Origin: Rotaria sordida
Taxonomy: Eukaryota; Rotifera; Eurotatoria; Philodinida; Philodinidae
Length of the DNA stretch: 64,000 bases
Assembly: GCA_905250125.1 (NCBI GenBank)
Contig: CAJNOL010000013.1
Location: 409,299 to 473,298, forward strand
Direction of reading: 5' to 3'
Positions 38,738 through 49,950 of this stretch are shown one piece after another; positions within the stretch are counted from its first letter, which is position 1, and the number at the start of each line of letters is the position of its first letter. A program made the position numbers and the translations under genes. The notes under the pieces were generated by a model. That model did not search any database and was not told where the DNA came from. It worked only from the letters and a program-made list of their open reading frames with translations.

Positions 38738-39171
38738 TTTTGTCATTTCGTAGTAAATGTTCTTTTTATTTTTAAGATAATACATACTATGTTTATTGAA
38801 TTCTAAAAGATTACAATAAATATTCTTTGGTATAGATTCGATAAATGAATAAAAAATGAATTGATTATTTTACTTTCTTATTTCTCAATTTTTTTTTGAA
38901 CACTCTAATTTACATATAACTGTAAATAAGTTAGTAAATTTCAATTAAAAAAAAACTAAATAATTGGAATTAATTGTTAAAAGAAAATATTCGAAAAAGG
39001 TTTCAATAAACTAGTGACATCTTTTTCTTTTAAAAACATGACAGTCATAAGATTCGTTGAATCAATGATGTCCTATTCATCGACTTTATTTTTAAACGAT
39101 GCTTTTCTTTTTCTAACAAGGCTATGTGTATGTAAGTTCAATTAATTATTTTTTATTTTTCTTTGTTTTAG
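38738..39171. other. Cupin-UBA2 spacer with acceptor at the UBA2 start
   Basis: AATAAA-like signals near 38815 and 38849 fit the cupin 3' end. The spacer ends in a strong acceptor, CTTTGTTTTAG, directly abutting the UBA2 ATG, compatible with trans-splicing or a short 5'UTR intron (a GTAAGT lies at 39131). Confidence 0.5.
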
Positions 39172-42100
39172 ATGGCTACAACATTTGATTCATCATCAAT
39201 TAATAACAATTGTAATCTCTCAAATAATACAATTGGCAAATTGCCTGAAGAAAGTTCCGTACTTGTTGTTGGTGCAGGTGGTATTGGATGTGAATTATTA
39301 AAATCATTAGCTTTATGTCGATTTCGTTCAATTGGTGTTATTGATCTTGATACAATTGAAGTATCAAATTTAAATCGACAATTTTTATTTCGTCGTGAAC
39401 ATGTTGGTCAACCAAAAGCAACTGTTGCATGTGATAGTATACGTCGTCTTTGTCCATCTATTCATATTGAACCATTTCATGGTGATGTTATAACTGATTC
39501 ACGATTTGATGTATCATTTTATAAACAATATGATCTTGTTATAAATGCACTTGATAATGTTCAAGCACGACAACATGTTAATCGTATGTGTTTATTATGT
39601 TCAAGACCATTAATTGATAGTGGTTCAACTGGTTATAATGGACAAGCAACATTAATATTTAAAGGCCGTACACAATGTTATGATTGTATTGAAAAGCCAA
39701 AGCAACAACGAACATATGCTGTATGTACTATACGTAATACTCCATCACAACCAATACATTGTATTGTATGGGCGAAATTTCTTTATAATCAATTATTTGG
39801 TGATAATGAAGATCCAAATAATGAAGATGTTACACCAGATGCTGATGATCCAGAAAATGTTAATAATGAACAAGATAATCCAATAAATGGACATCATCGA
39901 GTATCAACACGTGATTGGATTCATAGTGAAATGGAAAAATTTGATCCAAAACGTATATTTAATAAATTATTTTTTGATGATATTAATTATTTAACAACAA
40001 TGAAAAATTTATGGGAAAAACGACGTCAACCAATACCAATTGAATATGAAAAAGCATGTCAAATAAAAGAATATCATCAAAATGGACAAGGTGATCATGG
40101 ACAATCAACAATGCCTAAACTTAATGATCAACGTATTCAAACAATAAGTGATTATGTTCAAATGTTTATTGATAGCGTCAACGAACTTAAACAACGTTCA
40201 GATAAACAACGACAAATAGGTATATATATATATATATGTGTATATTAAAATAATTTCTCAAACATTCGATTTTTTTTCATTATTTTAGCTTCAACAAGTA
40301 AAGAACCATCATTTCTTGTTTGGGATAAGAATGATGATGCCGATCTTCGATTTGTAACAGCATCAGCTAATTTACGTGCATATATATTTGGTATAAATCT
40401 CACAAGTAAATTTGATGTTAAATCAATGGCTGGAAATATAATTCCAGCTGTAGCAACAACAAATGCTATTGTTGCTGGTATAACTGTATTACAAGCACGA
40501 AAAGTTCTTTCTATTTTACCACGTTTATCAACTGATCATACATTAACATCAATAAAACATCTAACAAATGTATTTGTATCAACGGATCGTAAAACAGGTG
40601 GAATTATTCAATCAATACCATTAGAAGAACCAAATTCATCATGTATACAATGTAGTGATCTTGAACAACCTGTACGTGTTAGAATTAATATGTCATTATT
40701 TACATTATATTCATTATATGAACGTTTAATACGTAAACATTTAAAAATGAATAAACCAGATGTTATTATTGCTGATGGTAGTGGAAGAATTTTAATATCA
40801 GCCGATGATGATGATGAAGATGAACAAATGATGTTAAAAACTCTTGATCAATTTAAATTAATTAATGGAACAATATTATTATGTGAAGAAGAATATGATG
40901 ATGAAACAAATGAAGCATTATTACAACATATGAAAATTAAATTAATGCTTGAACATACAGATACAATTACAGATAAAGATGAATATATTATTGTTGATGA
41001 TCAAGTTATTGGTGAAATTAAACAAATAAAACAATCATTAAAACGAAAATTATCAGATCACGATGATGATGATGATGACGATGACGATGATCATATACAA
41101 CATTTAGATGATTATCAAAATGAAGTTAATATTGTTAAAAGAACAAAACGATTATCAACAACTCCAAATGAACATAATACCAATATTAATACTGGTCCAA
41201 TACATACGAGTTTTGTTATGCTTGTTGATGATGAAGTACCAGTACATACAAATGGACATCATGAAGGAACATCGAAAGATGATTTTATAATTAATACAAA
41301 AAAACATAAACAAAATAACGATGGTAATATTGATTTTTTTTTTTTTGAGATTTGAGTTAACAGGAATTTCTTAAAGGAAGAATTAACATTTTTGGAAAAC
41401 AAATCACCACAACGAGAAGATCATTTTGTTTTTTGTCTTGTGAAAATTATTCAATCTGTTCTCCATTCCAAATATTTACGCATTTATTTTGAGAAGGATC
41501 AATCCTCCTCTGAGAACATCGGTGACTAGTATTTTATTTAAATTATTTTAGTTTTCCTATTACTTTTTTTCTCATTATATTAAAAATTTTACCACAAATA
41601 CTTGTGAATGTTGGTTAGCTAGAAAATTTGCAGTTTGTTAAATTATATAAAAAGCTGTTAGCACAATCTCTACGGGATTAGAATGTGAAGGACAATGTAG
41701 CTATTGTTGCTAATCATAGGAAGATTGTTTTATTCGTTCTATTTTGGAATATTTTGCTTTACTATCCTTTTATTTAATCCTTGAAAAATACAATAAGGAA
41801 GTAGTTCATATGTTAGAACGAGACTTTATTGATATATAATCTTTGATTGCACATCAACAATTTCACGACCTTGACGCGAGCATATCAAAAGGTCGCTAAG
41901 ACCTCCATCACGTTCTGTGACGTTCTCAAGGTTATATATCTATCGTTTCGTAATGAACCGTTTCTAACATGTCTGTCACTTCTGTAGAAGGGTCTAAATT
42001 TCTACTTCATTACTTCAACATTTCTTTTAGATCGTGTTTCCCAAAAGTAACAGAGATTTCAAAAAAATTTATGAAATTAGATTTCAGATCATCATTGAGA

Positions 42101-43066
42101 TCGATGAGACTTTATTAAATCAAATAGTGGCGTAAGCAAGAGACCGTGAACGGTAGAGCAGTGCGCTCTACGATTTTGGGAGACATCCATGCAATATAAA
42201 ATGGCGGAAAAAAGTTTAACAATAATACATTTTTAGCGGTTTTTTTATGATGGTAAGCAAATGCATCCTATACCAAGATTTCCTAAAAAATCGGACGTGG
42301 TAGTTTTCAGATGCCAGAAAACCTTGTCAAAGCTAATTTTTAACAATGTCATTTTAAAGAGCAGAAAATGAGGAATCGCAGCATTTTCTACAATCTTCCC
42401 TTAAAAAGTTAAAAGTGCTATAGAACCCATTAACAAAAACAAAATTTACCAAAAAAGTCGCTAAACAGGACCTTGTTTCGGTTTTAGGGATGCTTTTAAC
42501 TTTTTAACGGATGGTCATAGAAAAATGCGGTGTTCTCTCATTTTATTCTCTTTAAAATGACATTGTTTAAAAAAAACAACTCTGACAAAGTCTTCTGGAA
42601 TCTAAAAACTATTGTGTCCAATTTTTTTAGAAACCTTGCTATATGGCATCTTGGTATAGGATGCATTAGATACAAAACTCTGTTGGCTGTTAAAATCGCT
42701 ATACAAATTAGAACAATTTTCTTAAAACATTCTGAAAATATAAATACCATACCTTTTTTAGACATAGTTAAAATTTCAATCTGATTGGTTTTACACATAT
42801 TAAAAGCTAGTTTAAATTGATAACAATAATAACTACAATGCAAGAAAGTTTTGATACGTTCATTATTGTCTATAGAATATTGTTTATAATAAGACTTTAT
42901 TTATTTTCTTTTTTTAATTTTAGACAATTTTGTCTCCAACGATAGCAACAGCTGTGTGATATTGGATGATGATGATAAAACAAATTCAAAACCGGTAACC
43001 AATACAGAACAAAATGCAAATGTTGCTGATGATGATTGTTACTGTGTTGATATCGCTGATTCATAA
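39172..43066 (+). CDS. UBA2: SUMO-activating enzyme subunit 2 (E1 catalytic subunit)
   Basis: Three exons join in frame: 39172-40219, 40289-41323 and 42924-43066, giving 741 residues (human 640). The ATP-binding loop GAGGIG is at 34-39. The catalytic Cys185 lies in the conserved CTIRNTPSQPIHCIVWAK segment. Zinc-binding Cys pairs are C169/C172 (CYDC) and C468/C471 (CIQC). A ubiquitin-fold region follows, then an acidic tail with a run of nine Asp encoded by GAT/GAC repeats, and a last exon with VILDDDD-like and CYCVDIADS sequence that may be SUMO-interacting. With SAE1 it adenylates SUMO, forms the E1 thioester and passes SUMO to UBC9 in the nucleus. The 1.6-kb last intron carries two repeat elements; read-through past 41323 would end at a nearby stop, truncating the tail. 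Confidence 0.95.
41640..41960. repeat. Dispersed repeat family B, copy 2 (in UBA2 intron)
   Basis: Direct-orientation match to 5640-5990 (see that entry): ordered similar blocks include GCTGTTAGCACAATCT/GCCCTTAGCAGAAATCT, CAATGTAGC, and CACATCAACAATTTC. It ends before the foldback element at 42200. Confidence 0.6.
42200..42740. mobile_element. Foldback element in UBA2 intron 2
   Basis: The left arm (about 42225-42425) and right arm (about 42480-42690) are reverse complements: GCATCCTATACCAAGAT (42263) against ATCTTGGTATAGGATGC (42649), and AATGTCATTTTAAAGAG against CTCTTTAAAATGACATT. The centre is near 42450. No ORF longer than shadows. Diverged arms indicate an old insertion. Confidence 0.72.
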
Positions 43067-43689
43067 GATCACCTTTATCTTATTTTTTTTCTCTTTTTTT
43101 TCTCTCTTTATAAATATGAATGTCTTCTCACTGTTATTAAATTTGCTTCTTTTCATTGTCTAATTTCTTTCTTCTTTCTATTGTTCGTATGTACTACAAT
43201 GTGTTCTTCTTTCTTTCCAGAAAAAAAACAAACAAAAGAAAAAAGAAATCATTATCCATCCAGACACACATGTGAAAATTGCTATAAAAATTTATAAGAA
43301 AATAATTTGTAGATTTCATAACTATTGATGAATAATCAAATCTTTAAATCCCATACTTTTTTTTCTTCAACAACTAACCGTATTGCCTATTCAATTTTAA
43401 TTTACATAATACACGTCTGACTGTGTTGAAATATGAGGCAAGAAATAAATATTTATGCTAAGATCTCTTGTAGCCAATAAATTTTTGTTGACTTTCTATA
43501 AAGATATCGTAGAATTGAAAATGATCTTAAACTTATCATTTTTGAATTATTTGAGAATAGAAAATTTGTATTCAGTTGCTGTCAATAGAGTTAGTATTGA
43601 AATTTATTTTTTAATATAAAATTATTTCTAAAATTCATTTTATCGAACTCACATATATTTTCGAAGAAATTAGTGAACATCAGTTAAAA

Positions 43690-44180
43690 TCGACATTTTT
43701 TCGGCGCTTCCTAAGGTCATAGCAACTGGAGCAGAAAGAGGAAAGCCAAAGATTATTGAGTACGTTTTTGTTGCAAGAAGAAAAGGTACGTCAGTAATAA
43801 TTTTGCATAAATCATTCTGAAACTTTCTAGAATCTTTCAAAATATTCTATAAATCTAATGAGTCTGAACATTGCGAGTTTTAGTATTTAACGCAGCGAAA
43901 GAGTCTTATTATATGTTCCACTCAGTAGAGCAGTCGTTTAATTGATCTAGCATAGTCCGAATAGGACAGACATAAAGTATGAACTAATTGAATTCTAAGT
44001 TTAGGCACAACTCAACACTAGATGTCAAAGTTCGTCAAGAGAAAGGATGATGTGCTCGGAAGCTTACTGAACGATTAAATAAATGTGTATAGCAAGCTAA
44101 CATGGTAGTTGAACCGACGAAACGAACAATAAAATGATATTTGTCACTTCCTATGGCATAGATCATATATATATTATCTA
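43690..44180. repeat. Dispersed repeat, copy 2 (without the foldback insert)
   Basis: Reverse-complement match to both flanks of 2275-3690 and contiguous where that copy is interrupted. Shared landmarks: AAGTTTAGGCACAACTCAAC (44000-44019), CATAGGAAGTGACAAAT on the complementary strand, and GGAAAGCCAAAG near the left end. Confidence 0.65.
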
Positions 44181-44428
44181 CGGAATTCTACTGATTTAAA
44201 TATATATTCAATGAAATATCGAATAGCATTAAAATGAGTGAATATACATAATGTATTTATCGTTGTTCAGATTGAAGGAAGATTTTCGGAATGGTAATTA
44301 TCGTTGTCAAAAAAATTTCAATTTGCTAATCTTTGTTTTTGTTGATATAGAATTGAAAAATAAAACCTTAAAATATGTTTTGATATTTCTAGAGAGTGAA
44401 AAATAAGAAATTAATAATAAATATTCGC

Positions 44429-44996
44429 CAGACAAAAATATTTCATCGTCTTGTCATGATTGTAAATCAAATAAATCATATTGTCGATCTATACTATTTC
44501 ATGAAAAAGAGATCATATAATATTGTACAACATCATCAATAAATTCGAATGAAATAATGTTGTGTATTTCAATAAAAGATATTATCTTAACATATTTTCC
44601 TAGTCGTACACATAAAGAATTTATTGAATTATGTCGATAAAAAAAAAAAATAACACGATATAAACCAGACAGATCAACTAAATCAGATTTATCATTAAGA
44701 TTAGTTAATATTAATCAATTAGATCAATTCTGGAATTTTTTTATTGAACGACTTTTATCAAAAATAGAATCAACATTTTCTCATCAATGTCATCCGAATG
44801 AAAAGAGTAAAATTTTTTAAAAATCTCTTTATACAAATGAAATAAGTTATTATAGGTAATGAAAAATGGTCCATAAACAATATTCTTCTAGTAACAAATA
44901 ATTCAAATGATAATCAATCAAGATTATCACCAGACATAATCAAATTTCTTATGGCACGTACATATGATGTGCCATAAGAAAAGTTGTTAAAGGTAT
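44429..44996 (+). pseudogene. Decayed coding-like sequence, family unknown
   Basis: Protein-like stretches appear in order on the plus strand: a Cys-containing piece (SSSCHDCKSNKSYCRS), then SRTHKEFIELCR, a stop, TRYKPDRSTKSDLSLRLVNI through FWNFFIERLLSKIEST, an intron-like gap of about 50 nt ending TTATTATAG, then WSINNILLVTNN through FLMARTYDVP, a stop and EKLLK. Two in-frame TAA codons interrupt otherwise open sequence, which suggests a dying gene. It may belong with the ORF at 45230. No family recognised. Confidence 0.35.
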
Positions 44997-45229
44997 TTTC
45001 CATTTATATTCGTTTTCTTTCATTCTGTGCATATGTTGTTAACTATAGTTATATCTTTTCTTTCGTTCTGTTAGGCATTTTCCTTGATATGTTCTCTTGT
45101 CCTCTTTACTGTTTTCTTTTCTTAGATGTAATAACTCATGTATTTTTCCAACTAAATTATGTTATCTATTGGTATATTCCCTTAATATCTGTTTTATATA
45201 TATATATGCCTGTTGTTTCTATATTGTGA

Positions 45230-45772
45230 ATGAGTGAAGTTATAGAGAGGAGTGTGATAAAAGAAAATATAAATAAAATATATACACAACAACGAATATT
45301 GGATATAACAAAATTAAATATTGAAAATATTTCCGCAATAGTTCAATTGTCAATAGAAGAACATTTATCTGATCATCAAGAGAAAAATCTATCTTGTCAA
45401 GTAAATTCAATAAAATCAATGGATAATGAGCTAAGTCACCTAGAAACAAATTCTTCGATAGATCAACAAATTGAAATAAGACAAAATCAACAACAAGACG
45501 CTTTATTAAAGAATCATATTGACAAACAAGATAATCAATTTATAAAAGATTCATCCGAAAATAAACAAGAAAAATCATCTTTATCAATGATAGAAAAGAA
45601 AATTTTGAAGAAAAAACGGCGTCGATCTCAAAAGTCTATTTTGACATCAAAACGACGTACACAAAAACAATCAAAATCAATGAAAAATAATGAAATTCAA
45701 TGGTGGATTAACAAATATTCAATTGAACCAATATCAATTTATCTTCATAGAGTTAATAAACCAACTAATTAA
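45230..45772 (+). CDS. Basic, Q/K/S-rich ORF of 180 aa, unrecognised
   Basis: The longest uninterrupted frame in the neighbourhood, from an ATG at 45230. The first half is helical-looking (NIENISAIVQLSIEEHLSD); the second is strongly basic (KKILKKKRRRSQKS, SKRRTQKQSKS), like a nuclear-localisation or nucleic-acid-binding tail, and it ends IYLHRVNKPTN. No domain recognised. It follows the decayed coding-like stretch at 44429-44996 on the same strand and may be its last exon; no clear acceptor decides this. AT-rich codon use matches typical local genes. Confidence 0.4.
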   Translation: MSEVIERSVIKENINKIYTQQRILDITKLNIENISAIVQLSIEEHLSDHQEKNLSCQVNSIKSMDNELSHLETNSSIDQQIEIRQNQQQDALLKNHIDKQDNQFIKDSSENKQEKSSLSMIEKKILKKKRRRSQKSILTSKRRTQKQSKSMKNNEIQWWINKYSIEPISIYLHRVNKPTN

Positions 45773-46429
45773 ATATTTTATTATCTTTCATCAAGCAACA
45801 CGATAGAAATAAATCATATTTATTTATCCAAAAACCTTCCATCATCTATCAAATATAAACAGACATATTCTCTTCGTCTACAATACTTTTAATAAAAACG
45901 AAAATAATATTTCATGATGAAGAATTTTTCTTACTTTTTTATCCGTCAATTATATAAAGAAGAAAGATATTGATAAATTCAACATTCTAAACGTTGTTCT
46001 CAACAGTTTTTCGTAGTGTCATTTATAAAATTTAGCAGCTATTTCGATCAAAACTCATCACAAACACATTTTAAATGTTAAATTTAACGACTCTTATTCT
46101 CTATATCAAATATTTTAACTGTCGAGAAATCAAGAGACTACTTTGAATGGTTGTCTTTTGTCTTTCATGGATTATTATATAGTAACTGGAAATCTTTCTA
46201 ATATATTTTTATTTTTAACTATCATAACAAACAACAAAAAGACGAAGAAGAAATCAAACTTTGAAGAATATAAAAAATCGATATTTTTCTGCTGATCCAA
46301 CGATCCCAATGGGAAAATTTCGTTCGAAAATATTCCAATGGTTTGATTGATTGTAAATGTTAGAATGAATTTTTGCTCTATTAGATATTATTCTATTCAT
46401 TAGATTTATTGTGACGAATCGATTTCAGA
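45773..46429. other. AT-rich spacer
   Basis: No gene or repeat recognised. Confidence 0.4.
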
Positions 46430-46497
46430 GGGTATCGGTGTAAATGTAGATGTTGATAAATTATCTCATTACACCCACAGCCACACCCACCCAATAG
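46430..46497. repeat. Telomere-like head-to-head block 1 (weak)
   Basis: A short GT-rich stretch (GGGTATCGGTGTAAATGTAG) is followed after about 20 bp by TTACACCCACAGCCACACCC and further ACCC units: G-rich then C-rich on the same strand. Confidence 0.45.
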
Positions 46498-47200
46498 CAT
46501 CCACTAGAAATGCATTAACACTCGCACTGATATAATACTTTTATTGAAAAACAATTCGAGGTATTTTGTTATGGATTTCACTTTAAAAAAAAATCTTAAA
46601 ACTTTTAAAACAAGCGTTTTTTTCTTCAGTCCTCACTTCACAGTTATAATTGGAAATAAAACGCTCTCATTTTTCGAGCTAACTTCTATCTTTTTATAAG
46701 TTCTTCGCTAAAGAGTGTACAATATTATTACAATGTTTTACTGTAACAGCATGTTTTTTTTATAAAACTGGAAAAGTCTACCGATCTACAGACAAAACTC
46801 TGAAAAATTCCTGAAAGGAAATAAAATTTTCTGATGGGAAACGCTTGTATTTACAGTTTTGAGATTTTTTTGAAGCAAAATTCATAACAAAAAGCATCAA
46901 ATTGTTTATCAATGAATAAATTTTGTCTGTATGAGTATTAATGAATGTTTCTATACAGTTTTGTCCTCATATGAAGTATATTCGATGTAAATATGCTTAA
47001 GAAACTATAATCTAATCGTATATGAACGAGCAGGCTGAGTCCTTCTGTAAGTGTTCGTAAAGACAAGTTGGGATACTTGAGTGAAACATAAGAGAGATGG
47101 CGGATGTTAGTATTAAGGTAAGTCATTTTTATAGTTTTTGTCGACGATTGGTTTTCCTTATGACTCGTAGAAAGTGAGCGTTCGTAAAAGTTGATTACAG
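46498..47200. other. Spacer between telomere-like blocks 1 and 2
   Basis: AT-rich, no supported gene; the minus-strand open frame at 46938-47126 lacks recognisable similarity. Confidence 0.4.
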
Positions 47201-47335
47201 GGTGTGTATGTGAGTTTTAGTATATTCTTTACCCACATCCACACGTCAAAGCATGCGAGGGTGTGGATGTGGTTGTGCACGAATAGAATTGTGATTCACA
47301 CCCATACTCACACACCCACACCCACACTCAGAATC
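47201..47335. repeat. Telomere-like head-to-head block 2
   Basis: Two G-to-C switches: GGGTGTGTATGTGAG then ACCCACATCCACACG, and GGTGTGGATGTGGTTGTGCA then CACACCCATACTCACACACC with further CCCACA units. The core spacer GAATAGAATTGTGAT is shared with the block at 49850. It lies 180 bp beyond the YDJC stop codon. Confidence 0.7.
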
Positions 47336-47515
47336 AAATACAAGCGACATACTGATATCAACTTTATGGGGACACAGTCGCGATTGTCTCCATGAATCGG
47401 TCGATTTTTATCGTCGAAGTCACAGTCATTTGGCATGCTCGTGGCAATTTGCTGGACTATCGTATTATGATGACTGGCATCCAGGCTTGCCACATCATCG
47501 CTTCGCTTACTAGTA

Positions 47516-48424
47516 TCAATCTCGTTTATAATTGTAATCGATATCGGCATACGTCCCAAGATGAATATGGTATTTAGCCAAAAGTTGCCGAAATTCGTCG
47601 CTGAATAACAGATCGAATTCATGCTGACGATCGGGCGAACAAGAAAATTCGTCCGGTTGTCCTGTTCCGCAACCGCCGATGGATGTTTCACTCGGATAAC
47701 CCGGATGACACATTAGTTCGGCGATATTCGATGTTTCATCCAATGTAAACGTTTGAAAACATCTTTCGAGATTGTCGTATGTCAGCGCTTGACCCATGGT
47801 AGTCAAACCGATAAAATAGGATGGATAGCGAAGATCATAACGATCAAAAATCATTCGAGCGTTACGAGTCTGTTCGACAACGGTTCGATAGAATGGCTCT
47901 GGATTCGACATGGCGAGAATTGCTTGATCGAACGGCGCACGAATATATTTCACATCGAAGCGACGCGCTTGCCGAGCGATGCACTCGACTAACATCGGAT
48001 GAACGTGAATATGTTGATGACCATCGATATGCATCGGACACTGTCTGTCTGTTATCCATTGTCGATATTGACGAAATTGCATTTCAATTTCATATTCAAC
48101 ATGAGTCATATCGATCAATTCCTGATCAATTGCATTACGCAGACCGATCTTACCGTGCATCATGCCGTGTGCATCGACTAATGATCGAATGCGATTCAAA
48201 TCGGTCGTAATTGGTCGGCCTTCAGTCAGATTCAAATGTAAACCAATCGGTATTCGGTACGGAGTAGCCAATATACGAGCTTGACTCGCATAATCTCCAT
48301 TGATCAATAAACTTGTTGATGAGATGATCTGTCGACGAAAAAGATCGATAATGGCAGCATTTCGTCTAGGACAATAGCCGAAATCGTCGGCATTGATGAT
48401 GAGAATCTTGGCGATGGATGACAT
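47516..48424 (-). CDS. YDJC: YdjC-type carbohydrate deacetylase
   Basis: An intronless frame of 302 codons from the ATG at 48424 (a TTG-initiated extension of four codons is ignored). The family core is intact: NADDFGYCPRRN with Asp13/Asp14, GLHLNLTEGRP with His63, the IDGHQHIHVHP metal-site segment at about 133-143, and ELMCHPGYP plus GGCGTGQPDEFSCS near the end. These match animal YDJC more closely than bacterial ChbG. The family is a metal-dependent sugar N-deacetylase acting on acetylated chito-oligosaccharides; the animal substrate is not established. No signal peptide, so probably cytosolic. It is visibly GC-richer than its surroundings and, unlike other orthologue genes here, has no introns. 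Flanked by telomere-like DNA and an inverted-repeat element; retroposition or transfer is possible. Confidence 0.9.
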   Translation of the reverse strand: MSSIAKILIINADDFGYCPRRNAAIIDLFRRQIISSTSLLINGDYASQARILATPYRIPIGLHLNLTEGRPITTDLNRIRSLVDAHGMMHGKIGLRNAIDQELIDMTHVEYEIEMQFRQYRQWITDRQCPMHIDGHQHIHVHPMLVECIARQARRFDVKYIRAPFDQAILAMSNPEPFYRTVVEQTRNARMIFDRYDLRYPSYFIGLTTMGQALTYDNLERCFQTFTLDETSNIAELMCHPGYPSETSIGGCGTGQPDEFSCSPDRQHEFDLLFSDEFRQLLAKYHIHLGTYADIDYNYKRD

Positions 48425-48727
48425 GATCGAAAGCAACAGCTCACAATTTTGTCAATTCTAACTCTAAAAAGACCCATTTCCTAGAAAACTCAGACTCTTT
48501 TGAAAAGTTTTACGGATTTCTGAAAGGTCTTCTGAAATCTCAAAGCGTTTTGGAAAATACCTTATTCGTTTCTGAACGTTGGGAAACCCTTAGGTTTTCA
48601 AAAATACCGATTTTAATAAGCAAAAACGATTTTACAATACTCATACATTACTGTCAAAAATGAAAATAGTATTCTAAGAAACCGTGAAGGTATTATCGAA
48701 AACTAAGATCGCCCGGTAACCTGACTT

Positions 48728-49201
48728 GGGTCAAAAAAAGTGAACTCCAAAGTGTCTAAACTCTAGATTTGAAACCCACTTACGCGTTCACCTTTTACGA
48801 TCTAATTCAGTCCATGTTGTCTGATTTATAACAGTAAGACCTCTTTGACTGGGATCCTAGATGAAGAGCAATATGTGATGTTGGATAGGTATGCTGGAGG
48901 CATTCTCTACGATGCTATAAACATATCTCGAATGCTACAGATATCATTGGGGATGCTAGTAACGTCACCCGATATACTAGAGGTATCATCTGAGATGCTA
49001 CTAACATACCAGATAATACCTCTAATACTCGCAGTAGCATAACTATCGAACATTGTGTATTACTTTTCCCCTAGGATTCGAGCCGAGGGGTCATATTGCT
49101 ATAAATCAGAAAATATGGGCTGGATTCGATTGGTGAAAAGTGAATACGTAAGTGAGCTCCACATTTCAAGTTTATGCGTGTAGCTCACTTTTTTTGATCC
49201 C
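48728..49201. mobile_element. Inverted-repeat element with GGGTCAAAAAAAGTGA ends
   Basis: The left terminus GGGTCAAAAAAAGTGAACTC is mirrored at the right by GGGATCAAAAAAAGTGAGCT (read from the complementary strand). The arms extend about 115 bp, through CACTTACG, TTCACTTTT and TCTGATTTATA landmarks. The centre (48850-49050) has imperfect GATGCTA-type repeats and no credible ORF. MITE-like. Confidence 0.72.
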
Positions 49202-49339
49202 TGATTTGCAATTCAGACTAGTATGCGAAAATGTCTTTTTGATTTCCGAGATAGTTCATCCGAACTCAATGGGTTTCCGAACTTCTTCAATATCAAAAAT
49301 GTATCATAGGAAATCTAAGTCGGTTTCCGAAATTATGTA

Positions 49340-49850
49340 TGACAAGCTTTAAAATTACCTTATATGAAGGTACCATTAAAAAGCCTTTAACCCTTTAATC
49401 GTGAATGTTTTAAGCTAAATAGTGAACTTTTCGCAAAATTACTTTTGATACATAGAAACGTAATCGAACAATCGATGTGAAACATCAGAGTCAGTATAGT
49501 GAACTCTAGTAGGTGCAGGATGTTAGAGTCGATACAGAGTATATAAAAAAAACAACGTTAAGGAATTGTAATCTTCACCTTTTTGATAAAGAATACTTTG
49601 ACGTGTATACTCGTCAATCACAGTTAAAGGGTTACAGACTTTTTTCATGGAGTTAGCTATTTCTTTATGTAAAATCATCTTATATCAAGATGGTTGCGAA
49701 AAAGGCCTTTAAAGCCCTTTGTAGACCTTTTTTTTTATGAAATTCACTATTTCTCTATCTGATGTCACCTTATATGAAGATGATAAGAGAAAAAAAGGAC
49801 GTGAAATCTCTTTAAAGGCCTTGTTTTTAATAAAGTCAGATGTTTCTCTA
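49340..49850. repeat. Degenerate tandem repeats of about 85 bp
   Basis: Related units near 49349, 49653 and 49738 each carry a TCACTATTTCT or TAGCTATTTCT start, a CTTATATGAAG-like palindrome and a CTTTAAAGGCC-like end. The array runs directly into the telomere-like block at 49850. Confidence 0.5.
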
Positions 49851-49947
49851 CGTGAGGATGTGTGGTTGATGTGGATGTGGGTGTGGATGTCTGTGTGGTT
49901 GTGCATGAATAGAATTGTAATCCACACCCATACTCACACCCACACCA
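49850..49947. repeat. Telomere-like head-to-head block 3
   Basis: G-rich run (GATGTGGATGTGGGTGTGGA and similar, 49855-49905), core GAATAGAATTGTAAT, then C-rich run CCACACCCATACTCACACCC to 49947. Highly similar to the second half of the block at 47201-47335. Confidence 0.75.
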
Positions 49948-49950
49948 TTT

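Noticed and set aside
42130-42190. tRNA-like string (GGTAGAGCAGTGCGCTCTA)
   Set aside because: No full cloverleaf, acceptor stem or B-box could be found; probably the flank of a foldback element.
47753-48210. Several overlapping ORFs on both strands within YDJC
   Set aside because: Antisense or out-of-frame shadows of the GC-richer YDJC gene.
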